A DNA stretch of 64,000 nt. It comes from Nemertoderma westbladi (taxonomy: Eukaryota; Xenacoelomorpha; Nemertodermatida; Nemertodermatidae). The stretch is taken from contig JAUCBJ010009120.1 in the NCBI GenBank assembly GCA_032718475.1, positions 1-64,000 of the forward strand, read 5' to 3'. The notes beneath the pieces are model-generated. The model made no database searches. It saw only the letters and a list, made by a program, of their open reading frames with translations, and was not told the origin of the DNA. Made by a program: the position numbers and the translations under genes. Shown one piece after another: positions 23,901 through 35,900 of this stretch (position 1 is the stretch's first letter; each line of letters begins with the position of its first letter).

Positions 23901-26900
23901 GTGAATGAGTAGGGACGGCCTTGTTAGGTGAGTGAGTAGGGGCCGCCTTGTTAGGAGGTGTGAGTGAGTAGGGGCGGCCTTGTTAGGTGAGTGAGTAGGG
24001 GCGGCCTTAGGTGAGTGAGTAGGGACGGCCTTGTTAGGTGGTGTGAGTGAGTAGGGACGGCCTTGTTAGGTGAGTGAGTCGGGGCGGCCTTGTTAGGTGA
24101 GTGAGTAGGGACGGCCTTGTTAGGTGGTGTGAATGAGTAGGGACGGCCTTGTTAGGTGAGTGAGTAGGGGCGGCCTTGTTAGGTGAGTGAGTAGGGGCGG
24201 CCTTGTTAGGTGAGTGAGTAGGGGCGGCCTTGTTAGGTGAGTGAGTAGGGCCGGCCTTGTTAGGTGAGTGAGTAGGGACGGCCTTGTTAGGTGGTGTGAA
24301 TGAGTAGGGACGGCCTTGTTAGGTGGTGTGAATGAGTAGGGACGGCCTTGTTAGGTGAGTGAGTAGGGCCGGCCTTGTTATGTGGTGTGAGTGAGTAGGG
24401 GAGGCCTTGTTAGGTGAGTGAGTAGGGACGGCTTGTTAGGTGGTGTGAATGAGTAGGGACGGCCTTGTTAGGTGAGTGAGTAGGGGCGGCCTTGTTAGGA
24501 GGTGTGAGTGAGTAGGGGCGGCCTTGTTAGGTGAGTGAGTAGGGGCGGCCTTAGGTGAGTGAGTAGGGACGGCCTTGTTAGGTGGTGTGAGTGAGTAGGG
24601 ACGGCCTTGTTAGGTGAGTGAGTCGGGGCGGCCTTGTTAGGTGAGTGAGTAGGGACGGCCTTGTTAGGTGGTGTGAATGAGTAGGGACGGCCTTGTTAGG
24701 TGAGTGAGTAGGGGCGGCCTTAGGTGAGTGAGTAGGGACGGCCTTGTTAGGTGGTGTGAGTGAGTAGGGACGGCCTTGTTAGGTGAGTGAGTCGGGGCGG
24801 CCTTGTTAGGTGAGTGAGTAGGGACGGCCTTGTTAGGTGGTGTGAATGGGTAGGGACGGCCTTGTTAGGTGAGTGAGTAGGGGCGGCCTTGTTAGGTGAG
24901 TGAGTAGGGGCGGCCTTGTTAGGTGAGTGAGTAGGGACGGCCTTGTTAGGTGGTGTGAATGAGTAGGGACGGCCTTGTTAGGTGGTGTGAATGAGTAGGG
25001 ACGGCCTTGTTAGGTGAATGAGTAGGGGCGGCCTTGTTAGGTGAGTGAGTAGGGACGGCCTTGTTAGGTGAGTGAGTAGGGACGGCCTTGTTAGGTGAGT
25101 GAGTAGGGCCGGCCTTGTTAGGTGGTGTGAATGAGTAGGGACGGCCTTGTTAGGTGGTGTGAATGAGTAGGGACGGCCTTGTTAGGTGAGTGAGTAGGGG
25201 CGGCCTTGTTAGGTGAGTGAGTAGGGGCGGCCTTGTTAGGTGAGTGAGTAGGGACGGCCTTGTTAGGTGGTGTGAATGAGTAGGGACGGCCTTGTTAGGT
25301 GGTGTGAATGAGTAGGGACGGCCTTGTTAGGTGAGTGAGTAGGGACGGCCTTGTTAGGTGAGTGAGTAGGGGCTGCCTTGTTAGGTGAGTGAGTAGGGGC
25401 GGCCTTGTTAGGTGAGTGAGTAGGGACGGCCTTGTTAGGTGAATGAGTAGGGGCGGCCTTGTTAGGTGAGTGAGTAGGGACGGCCTTGTTAGGTGAGTGA
25501 GTAGGGACGGCCTTGTTAGGTGAATGAGTAGGGACGGCCTTGTTAGGTGAGTGAGTAGGGACGGCCTTGTTAGGTGAGTGAGTAGGGACGGCCTTGTTAG
25601 GTGAGTGAGTAGGGCCGGCCTTGTTAGGTGAGTGAGTAGGGGCGGCCTTGTTAGTTGAGTGAGTAGGGGCGGCCTTGTTAGGTGAGTGAGTAGGGACGGC
25701 CTTGTTAGGTGGTGTGAATGAGTAGGGACGGCCTTGTTATGTGGTGTGAGTGAGTAGGGACGGCCTTGTTAGGTGAGTGAGTAGGGACGGCCTTGTTAGG
25801 TGAGTGAGTAGGGACGGCCTTGTTAGGTGAGTGAGTAGGGACGGCCTTGTTAGGTGAGTGAGTAGGGACGGCCTTGTTAGGTGAGTGAGTAGGGCCGGCC
25901 TTGTTATGTGGTGTGAGTGAGTAGGGGAGGCCTTGTTAGGTGAGTGAGTAGGGACGGCTTGTTAGGTGGTGTGAATGAGTAGGGACGGCCTTGTTAGGTG
26001 AGTGAGTAGGGGCGGCCTTGTTATGTGGTGTGAGTGAGTAGGGACGGCCTTGTTATGTGGTGTGAGTGAGTAGGGACGGCCTTGTTATGTGGTGTGAGTG
26101 AGTAGGGACGGCCTTGTTATGTGGTGTGAGTGAGTAGGGACGGCCTTGTTATGTGGTGTGAGTGAGTAGGGACGGCCTTGTTATGTGGTGTGAGTGAGTA
26201 GGGACGGCCTTGTTATGTGGTGTGAGTGAGTAGGGACGGCCTTGTTATGTGGTGTGAGTGAGTAGGGACGGCCTTGTTATGTGGTGTGAGTGAGTAGGGA
26301 CGGCCTTGTTATGTGGTGTGAGTGAGTAGGGACGGCCTTGTTATGTGGTGTGAGTGAGTAGGGACGGCCTTGTTATGTGGTGTGAGTGAGTAGGGACGGC
26401 CTTGTTATGTGGTGTGAGTGAGTAGGGACGGCCTTGTTATGTGGTGTGAGTGAGTAGGGACGGCCTTGTTATGTGGTGTGAGTGAGTAGGGACGGCCTTG
26501 TTATGTGGTGTGAGTGAGTAGGGACGGCCTTGTTATGTGGTGTGAGTGAGTAGGGACGGCCTTGTTATGTGGTGTGAGTGAGTAGGGACGGCCTTGTTAG
26601 GTGAGTGAGTAGGGACGGCCTTGTTAGGTGAGTGAGTAGGGACGGCCTTGTTAGGTGAGTGAGTAGGGACGGCCTTGTTAGGTGAATGAGTAGGGGCGGC
26701 CTTGTTAGGTGAGTGAGTAGGGACGGCCTTGTTAGGTGAGTGAGTAGGGGCGGCCTTGTTAGGTGAGTGAGTAGGGGCGGCCTTGTTAGGTGAGTGAGTA
26801 GGGACGGCTTGTTAGGTGGTGTGAATGAGTAGGGACGGCCTTGTTAGGTGAGTGAGTAGGGGCGGCCTTGTTAGGTGAGTGAGTAGGGGCGGCCTTGTTA

Positions 26901-29900
26901 GGTGAGTGAGTAGGGGCGGCCTTGTTAGGTGAGTGAGTAGGGGCGGCCTTGTTAGGTGAGTGAGTAGGGACGGCCTTGTTAGGTGGTGTGAATGAGTAGG
27001 GACGGCCTTGTTAGGTGAGTGAGTAGGGCCGGCCTTGTTATGTGGTGTGAGTGAGTAGGGGAGGCCTTGTTAGGTGAGTGAGTAGGGGCGGCCTTGTTAG
27101 GTGAGTGAGTAGGGGAGGCCTTGTTAGGTGAGTGAGTAGGGACGGCCTTGTTAGGTGAGTGAGTAGGGGCGGCCTTGTTAGGTGAGTGAGTAGGGGAGGC
27201 CTTGTTAGGTGAGTGAGTAGGGACGGCTTGTTAGGTGGTGTGAATGAGTAGGGACGGCCTTGTTAGGTGAGTGAGTAGGGGCGGCCTTGTTAGGTGAGTG
27301 AGTAGGGACGGCCTTGTTAGGTGGTGTGAATGAGTAGGGACGGCCTTGTTAGGTGAGTGAGTAGGGGCGGCCTTGTTAGGTGAGTGAGTAGGGGCGGCCT
27401 TGTTAGGTGAGTGAGTAGGGACGGCCTTGTTAGGTGAGTGAGTAGGGCCGGCCTTGTTATGTGGTGTGAGTGAGTAGGGGAGGCCTTGTTAGGTGAGTGA
27501 GTAGGGACGGCTTGTTAGGTGGTGTGAATGAGTAGGGACGGCCTTGTTAGGTGAGTGAGTAGGGGCGGCCTTGTTAGGTGAGTGAGTAGGGACGGCCTTG
27601 TTAGGTGGTGTGAATGAGTAGGGACGGCCTTGTTAGGTGAGTGAGTAGGGCCGGCTTGTTAGGTGGTGTGAATGAGTAGGGACGGCCTTGTTAGGTGAGT
27701 GAGTAGGGGCGGCCTTGTTAGGTGAGTGAGTAGGGGCGGCCTTGTTAGGAGGTGTGAGTGAGTAGGGACTGCCTTGTTAGGTGAGTGAGTAGGGGCGGCC
27801 TTGTTAGGTGAGTGAGTAGGGGCGGCCTTGTTAGGTGAGTGAGTAGGGGCGGCCTTGTTAGGTGAGTGAGTAGGGGCGGCCTTGTTAGGTGAGTGAGTAG
27901 GGGCGGCCTTGTTAGGTGAGTGAGTAGGGACGGCTTGTTAGGTGAGTGAGTAGGGACGGCTTGTTAGGTGGTGTGAATGAGTAGGGACGGCCTTGTTAGG
28001 TGAGTGAGTAGGGGCGGCCTTGTTAGGTGAGTGAGTAGGGGCGGCCTTGTTAGGAGGTGTGAGTGAGTAGGGACTGCCTTGTTAGGTGAGTGAGTAGGGG
28101 CGGCCTTGTTAGGTGAGTGAGTAGGGACGGCTTGTTAGGTGGTGTGAATGAGTAGGGACGGCCTTGTTAGGTGAGTGAGTAGGGGCGGCCTTGTTAGGTG
28201 AGTGAGTAGGGACGGCCTTGTTAGGAGGTGTGAGTGAGTAGGGACTGCCTTGTTAGGTGAGTGAGTAGGGGCGGCCTTGTTAGGTGAGTGAGTAGGGGCG
28301 GCCTTGTTAGGTGAGTGAGTAGGGGCGGCCTTGTTAGGTGAGTGAGTAGGGGCGGCCTTGTTAGGTGAGTGAGTAGGGGCGGCCTTGTTAGGTGAGTGAG
28401 TAGGGACGGCCTTGTTAGGTGAGTGAGTAGGGACGGCCTTGTTAGGTGAGTGAGTAGGGCCGGCCTTGTTATGTGGTGTGAGTGAGTAGGGGAGGCCTTG
28501 TTAGGTGAGTGAGTAGGGACGGCTTGTTAGGTGGTGTGAATGAGTAGGGACGGCCTTGTTAGGTGAGTGAGTAGGGGCGGCCTTGTTAGGTGAGTGAGTA
28601 GGGACGGCCTTGTTAGGTGAGTGAGTAGGGACGGCCTTGTTAGGTGAGTGGGTAGGGACGGCCTTGTTAGGTGAGTGAGTCGGGGCCGCCTTGTTAGGAG
28701 GTGTGAGTGAGTCGGGGCGGCCTTGTTAGGTGAGTGAGTAGGGACGGCCTTGTTAGGTGAGTGAGTAGGGGCGGCCTTGTTAGGAGGTGTGAGTGAGTAG
28801 GGGCGGCCTTAGGTGAGTGAGTAGGGACGGCCTTGTTAGGAGGTGTGAGTGAGTAGGGACGCCTTGTTAGGTGAGTGAGTAGGGACGGCCTTGTTAGGTG
28901 GTGTGAATGAGTAGGGACGGCCTTGTTAGGAGGTGTGAGTGAGTAGGGGCGGCCTTAGGTGAGTGAGTAGGGACGGCCTTGTTAAGTGGTGTGAGTGAAT
29001 AGGGGCGGCCTTGTTAGGTGAGTGAGTAGGGACGGCCTTGTTAGGTAAGTTAGTAGGGGCGGCCTTGTTAGGTGAGTGAGTAGGGACGGCCTTGTTTGGT
29101 GAGTGAGTAAGGACGGCCTTGTTATGTGGTGTGAGTGAGTAGGGACGGCCTTGTTAGGTGAGTGAGTAGGGGCGGCCTTGTTAGGTGAGTGAGTAGGGAC
29201 GGCCTTGTTAGGTGAGTGAGTATAGGGACGGCCTTGTTAGGTGGTGTGAATGAGTAGGGACGGCCTTGTTATGTGGTGTGAGTGAGTAGGGACGGCCTTG
29301 TTAGGTGAGTGAGTAGGGACGGCCTTGTTAGGTGAGTGAGTAGGGACGGCCTTGTTAGGTGAGTGAGTAGGGACGGCCTTGTTAGGTGAGTGAGTAGGGA
29401 CGGCCTTGTTAGGTGAGTGAGTAGGGCCGGCCTTGTTATGTGGTGTGAGTGAGTAGGGGAGGCCTTGTTAGGTGAGTGAGTAGGGACGGCTTGTTAGGTG
29501 GTGTGAATGAGTAGGGACGGCCTTGTTAGGTGAGTGAGTAGGGGCGGCCTTGTTATGTGGTGTGAGTGAGTAGGGACGGCCTTGTTATGTGGTGTGAGTG
29601 AGTAGGGACGGCCTTGTTATGTGGTGTGAGTGAGTAGGGACGGCCTTGTTATGTGGTGTGAGTGAGTAGGGACGGCCTTGTTATGTGGTGTGAGTGAGTA
29701 GGGACGGCCTTGTTATGTGGTGTGAGTGAGTAGGGACGGCCTTGTTATGTGGTGTGAGTGAGTAGGGACGGCCTTGTTATGTGGTGTGAGTGAGTAGGGA
29801 CGGCCTTGTTATGTGGTGTGAGTGAGTAGGGACGGCCTTGTTATGTGGTGTGAGTGAGTAGGGACGGCCTTGTTATGTGGTGTGAGTGAGTAGGGACGGC

Positions 29901-32900
29901 CTTGTTATGTGGTGTGAGTGAGTAGGGACGGCCTTGTTATGTGGTGTGAGTGAGTAGGGACGGCCTTGTTATGTGGTGTGAGTGAGTAGGGACGGCCTTG
30001 TTATGTGGTGTGAGTGAGTAGGGACGGCCTTGTTATGTGGTGTGAGTGAGTAGGGACGGCCTTGTTATGTGGTGTGAGTGAGTAGGGACGGCCTTGTTAT
30101 GTGGTGTGAGTGAGTAGGGACGGCCTTGTTAGGTGAGTGAGTAGGGACGGCCTTGTTAGGTGAGTGAGTAGGGACGGCCTTGTTAGGTGAGTGAGTAGGG
30201 ACGGCCTTGTTAGGTGAATGAGTAGGGGCGGCCTTGTTAGGTGAGTGAGTAGGGACGGCCTTGTTAGGTGAGTGAGTAGGGGCGGCCTTGTTAGGTGAGT
30301 GAGTAGGGGCGGCCTTGTTAGGTGAGTGAGTAGGGACGGCTTGTTAGGTGGTGTGAATGAGTAGGGACGGCCTTGTTAGGTGAGTGAGTAGGGGCGGCCT
30401 TGTTAGGTGAGTGAGTAGGGGCGGCCTTGTTAGGTGAGTGAGTAGGGGCGGCCTTGTTAGGTGAGTGAGTAGGGGCGGCCTTGTTAGGTGAGTGAGTAGG
30501 GACGGCCTTGTTAGGTGGTGTGAATGAGTAGGGACGGCCTTGTTAGGTGAGTGAGTAGGGCCGGCCTTGTTATGTGGTGTGAGTGAGTAGGGGAGGCCTT
30601 GTTAGGTGAGTGAGTAGGGGCGGCCTTGTTAGGTGAGTTAGTAGGGGAGGCCTTGTTAGGTGAGTGAGTAGGGACGGCCTTGTTAGGTGAGTGAGTAGGG
30701 GCGGCCTTGTTAGGTGAGTGAGTAGGGGAGGCCTTGTTAGGTGAGTGAGTAGGGACGGCTTGTTAGGTGGTGTGAATGAGTAGGGACGGCCTTGTTAGGT
30801 GAGTGAGTAGGGGCGGCCTTGTTAGGTGAGTGAGTAGGGACGGCCTTGTTAGGTGGTGTGAATGAGTAGGGACGGCCTTGTTAGGTGAGTGAGTAGGGGC
30901 GGCCTTGTTAGGTGAGTGAGTAGGGGCGGCCTTGTTAGGTGAGTGAGTAGGGACGGCCTTGTTAGGTGAGTGAGTAGGGCCGGCCTTGTTATGTGGTGTG
31001 AGTGAGTAGGGGAGGCCTTGTTAGGTGAGTGAGTAGGGACGGCCTTGTTAGGTGAGTGAGTAGGGACGGCCTTGTTAGGAGGTGTGAATGAGTAGGGACG
31101 GCCTTGTTAGGTGGTGTGAATGAGTAGGGACGGCTTGTTAGGTGGTGTGAATGAGTAGGGACGGCCTTGTTAGGTGAGTGAGTAGGGGCGGCCTTGTTAG
31201 GTGAGTGAGTAGGGACGGCCTTGTTAGGTGGTGTGAATGAGTAGGGACGGCCTTGTTAGGTGAGTGAGTAGGGCCGGCTTGTTAGGTGGTGTGAATGAGT
31301 AGGGACGGCCTTGTTAGGTGAGTGAGTAGGGGCGGCCTTGTTAGGTGAGTGAGTAGGGGCGGCCTTGTTAGGAGGTGTGAGTGAGTAGGGACTGCCTTGT
31401 TAGGTGAGTGAGTAGGGGCGGCCTTGTTAGGTGAGTGAGTAGGGGCGGCCTTGTTAGGTGAGTGAGTAGGGGCGGCCTTGTTAGGTGAGTGAGTAGGGGC
31501 GGCCTTGTTAGGTGAGTGAGTAGGGGCGGCCTTGTTAGGTGAGTGAGTAGGGACGGCTTGTTAGGTGAGTGAGTAGGGACGGCTTGTTAGGTGGTGTGAA
31601 TGAGTAGGGACGGCCTTGTTAGGTGAGTGAGTAGGGGCGGCCTTGTTAGGTGAGTGAGTAGGGGCGGCCTTGTTAGGAGGTGTGAGTGAGTAGGGACTGC
31701 CTTGTTAGGTGAGTGAGTAGGGGCGGCCTTGTTAGGTGAGTGAGTAGGGACGGCTTGTTAGGTGGTGTGAATGAGTAGGGACGGCCTTGTTAGGTGAGTG
31801 AGTAGGGGCGGCCTTGTTATGTGAGTGAGTAGGGACGGCCTTGTTAGGAGGTGTGAGTGAGTAGGGACTGCCTTGTTAGGTGAGTGAGTAGGGGCGGCCT
31901 TGTTAGGTGAGTGAGTAGGGGCGGCCTTGTTAGGTGAGTGAGTAGGGGCGGCCTTGTTAGGTGAGTGAGTAGGGGCGGCCTTGTTAGGTGAGTGAGTAGG
32001 GGCGGCCTTGTTAGGTGAGTGAGTAGGGACGGCCTTGTTAGGTGAGTGAGTAGGGACGGCCTTGTTAGGTGAGTGAGTAGGGCCGGCCTTGTTATGTGGT
32101 GTGAGTGAGTAGGGGAGGCCTTGTTAGGTGAGTGAGTAGGGACGGCTTGTTAGGTGGTGTGAATGAGTAGGGACGGCCTTGTTAGGTGAGTGAGTAGGGG
32201 CGGCCTTGTTAGGTGAGTGAGTAGGGACGGCCTTGTTAGGTGAGTGAGTATAGGGACGGCCTTGTTAGGTGGTGTGAATGAGTAGGGACGGCCTTGTTAT
32301 GTGGTGTGAGTGAGTAGGGACGGCCTTGTTAGGTGAGTGAGTAGGGACGGCCTTGTTAGGTGAGTGAGTAGGGACGGCCTTGTTAGGTGAGTGAGTAGGG
32401 ACGGCCTTGTTAGGTGAGTGAGTAGGGACGGCCTTGTTAGGTGAGTGAGTAGGGCCGGCCTTGTTATGTGGTGTGAGTGAGTAGGGGAGGCCTTGTTAGG
32501 TGAGTGAGTAGGGACGGCTTGTTAGGTGGTGTGAATGAGTAGGGACGGCCTTGTTAGGTGAGTGAGTAGGGGCGGCCTTGTTATGTGGTGTGAGTGAGTA
32601 GGGACGGCCTTGTTATGTGGTGTGAGTGAGTAGGGACGGCCTTGTTATGTGGTGTGAGTGAGTAGGGACGGCCTTGTTATGTGGTGTGAGTGAGTAGGGA
32701 CGGCCTTGTTATGTGGTGTGAGTGAGTAGGGACGGCCTTGTTATGTGGTGTGAGTGAGTAGGGACGGCCTTGTTATGTGGTGTGAGTGAGTAGGGACGGC
32801 CTTGTTATGTGGTGTGAGTGAGTAGGGACGGCCTTGTTATGTGGTGTGAGTGAGTAGGGACGGCCTTGTTATGTGGTGTGAGTGAGTAGGGACGGCCTTG

Positions 32901-35900
32901 TTATGTGGTGTGAGTGAGTAGGGACGGCCTTGTTATGTGGTGTGAGTGAGTAGGGACGGCCTTGTTATGTGGTGTGAGTGAGTAGGGACGGCCTTGTTAT
33001 GTGGTGTGAGTGAGTAGGGACGGCCTTGTTATGTGGTGTGAGTGAGTAGGGACGGCCTTGTTATGTGGTGTGAGTGAGTAGGGACGGCCTTGTTATGTGG
33101 TGTGAGTGAGTAGGGACGGCCTTGTTATGTGGTGTGAGTGAGTAGGGACGGCCTTGTTAGGTGAGTGAGTAGGGACGGCCTTGTTAGGTGAGTGAGTAGG
33201 GACGGCCTTGTTAGGTGAGTGAGTAGGGACGGCCTTGTTAGGTGAATGAGTAGGGGCGGCCTTGTTAGGTGAGTGAGTAGGGACGGCCTTGTTAGGTGAG
33301 TGAGTAGGGGCGGCCTTGTTAGGTGAGTGAGTAGGGGCGGCCTTGTTAGGTGAGTGAGTAGGGACGGCTTGTTAGGTGGTGTGAATGAGTAGGGACGGCC
33401 TTGTTAGGTGAGTGAGTAGGGGCGGCCTTGTTAGGTGAGTGAGTAGGGGCGGCCTTGTTAGGTGAGTGAGTAGGGGCGGCCTTGTTAGGTGAGTGAGTAG
33501 GGGCGGCCTTGTTAGGTGAGTGAGTAGGGACGGCCTTGTTAGGTGGTGTGAATGAGTAGGGACGGCCTTGTTAGGTGAGTGAGTAGGGCCGGCCTTGTTA
33601 TGTGGTGTGAGTGAGTAGGGGAGGCCTTGTTAGGTGAGTGAGTAGGGGCGGCCTTGTTAGGTGAGTGAGTAGGGGAGGCCTTGTTAGGTGAGTGAGTAGG
33701 GACGGCCTTGTTAGGTGAGTGAGTAGGGGCGGCCTTGTTAGGTGAGTGAGTAGGGGAGGCCTTGTTAGGTGAGTGAGTAGGGACGGCTTGTTAGGTGGTG
33801 TGAATGAGTAGGGACGGCCTTGTTAGGTGAGTGAGTAGGGGCGGCCTTGTTAGGTGAGTGAGTAGGGACGGCCTTGTTAGGTGGTGTGAATGAGTAGGGA
33901 CGGCCTTGTTAGGTGAGTGAGTAGGGGCGGCCTTGTTAGGTGAGTGAGTAGGGGCGGCCTTGTTAGGTGAGTGAGTAGGGACGGCCTTGTTAGGTGAGTG
34001 AGTAGGGCCGGCCTTGTTATGTGGTGTGAGTGAGTAGGGGAGGCCTTGTTAGGTGAGTGAGTAGGGACGGCCTTGTTAGGTGAGTGAGTAGGGACGGCCT
34101 TGTTAGGAGGTGTGAATGAGTAGGGACGGCCTTGTTAGGTGGTGTGAATGAGTAGGGACGGCTTGTTAGGTGGTGTGAATGAGTAGGGACGGCCTTGTTA
34201 GGTGAGTGAGTAGGGGCGGCCTTGTTAGGTGAGTGAGTAGGGACGGCCTTGTTAGGTGGTGTGAATGAGTAGGGACGGCCTTGTTAGGTGAGTGAGTAGG
34301 GCCGGCTTGTTAGGTGGTGTGAATGAGTAGGGACGGCCTTGTTAGGTGAGTGAGTAGGGGCGGCCTTGTTAGGTGAGTGAGTAGGGGCGGCCTTGTTAGG
34401 AGGTGTGAGTGAGTAGGGACTGCCTTGTTAGGTGAGTGAGTAGGGGCGGCCTTGTTAGGTGAGTGAGTAGGGGCGGCCTTGTTAGGTGAGTGAGTAGGGG
34501 CGGCCTTGTTAGGTGAGTGAGTAGGGGCGGCCTTGTTAGGTGAGTGAGTAGGGGCGGCCTTGTTAGGTGAGTGAGTAGGGACGGCTTGTTAGGTGAGTGA
34601 GTAGGGACGGCTTGTTAGGTGGTGTGAATGAGTAGGGACGGCCTTGTTAGGTGAGTGAGTAGGGGCGGCCTTGTTAGGTGAGTGAGTAGGGGCGGCCTTG
34701 TTAGGAGGTGTGAGTGAGTAGGGACTGCCTTGTTAGGTGAGTGAGTAGGGGCGGCCTTGTTAGGTGAGTGAGTAGGGACGGCTTGTTAGGTGGTGTGAAT
34801 GAGTAGGGACGGCCTTGTTAGGTGAGTGAGTAGGGGCGGCCTTGTTATGTGAGTGAGTAGGGACGGCCTTGTTAGGAGGTGTGAGTGAGTAGGGACTGCC
34901 TTGTTAGGTGAGTGAGTAGGGGCGGCCTTGTTAGGTGAGTGAGTAGGGGCGGCCTTGTTAGGTGAGTGAGTAGGGGCGGCCTTGTTAGGTGAGTGAGTAG
35001 GGGCGGCCTTGTTAGGTGAGTGAGTAGGGGCGGCCTTGTTAGGTGAGTGAGTAGGGACGGCCTTGTTAGGTGAGTGAGTAGGGACGGCCTTGTTAGGTGA
35101 GTGAGTAGGGCCGGCCTTGTTATGTGGTGTGAGTGAGTAGGGGAGGCCTTGTTAGGTGAGTGAGTAGGGACGGCTTGTTAGGTGGTGTGAATGAGTAGGG
35201 ACGGCCTTGTTAGGTGAGTGAGTAGGGGCGGCCTTGTTAGGTGAGTGAGTAGGGACGGCCTTGTTAGGTGAGTGAGTAGGGACGGCCTTGTTAGGTGAGT
35301 GGGTAGGGACGGCCTTGTTAGGTGAGTGAGTCGGGGCGGCCTTGTTAGGAGGTGTGAGTGAGTCGGGGCGGCCTTGTTAGGTGAGTGAGTAGGGACGGCC
35401 TTGTTAGGTGAGTGAGTAGGGGCGGCCTTGTTAGGAGGTGTGAGTGAGTAGGGGCGGCCTTAGGTGAGTGAGTAGGGACGGCCTTGTTAGGAGGTGTGAG
35501 TGAGTAGGGACGCCTTGTTAGGTGAGTGAGTAGGGACGGCCTTGTTAGGTGGTGTGAATGAGTAGGGACGGCCTTGTTAGGAGGTGTGAGTGAGTAGGGG
35601 CGGCCTTAGGTGAGTGAGTAGGGACGGCCTTGTTAAGTGGTGTGAGTGAATAGGGGCGGCCTTGTTAGGTGAGTGAGTAGGGACGGCCTTGTTAGGTAAG
35701 TTAGTAGGGGCGGCCTTGTTAGGTGAGTGAGTAGGGACGGCCTTGTTTGGTGAGTGAGTAAGGACGGCCTTGTTATGTGGTGTGAGTGAGTAGGGACGGC
35801 CTTGTTAGGTGAGTGAGTAGGGGCGGCCTTGTTAGGTGAGTGAGTAGGGACGGCCTTGTTAGGTGAGTGAGTATAGGGACGGCCTTGTTAGGTGAGTGAG

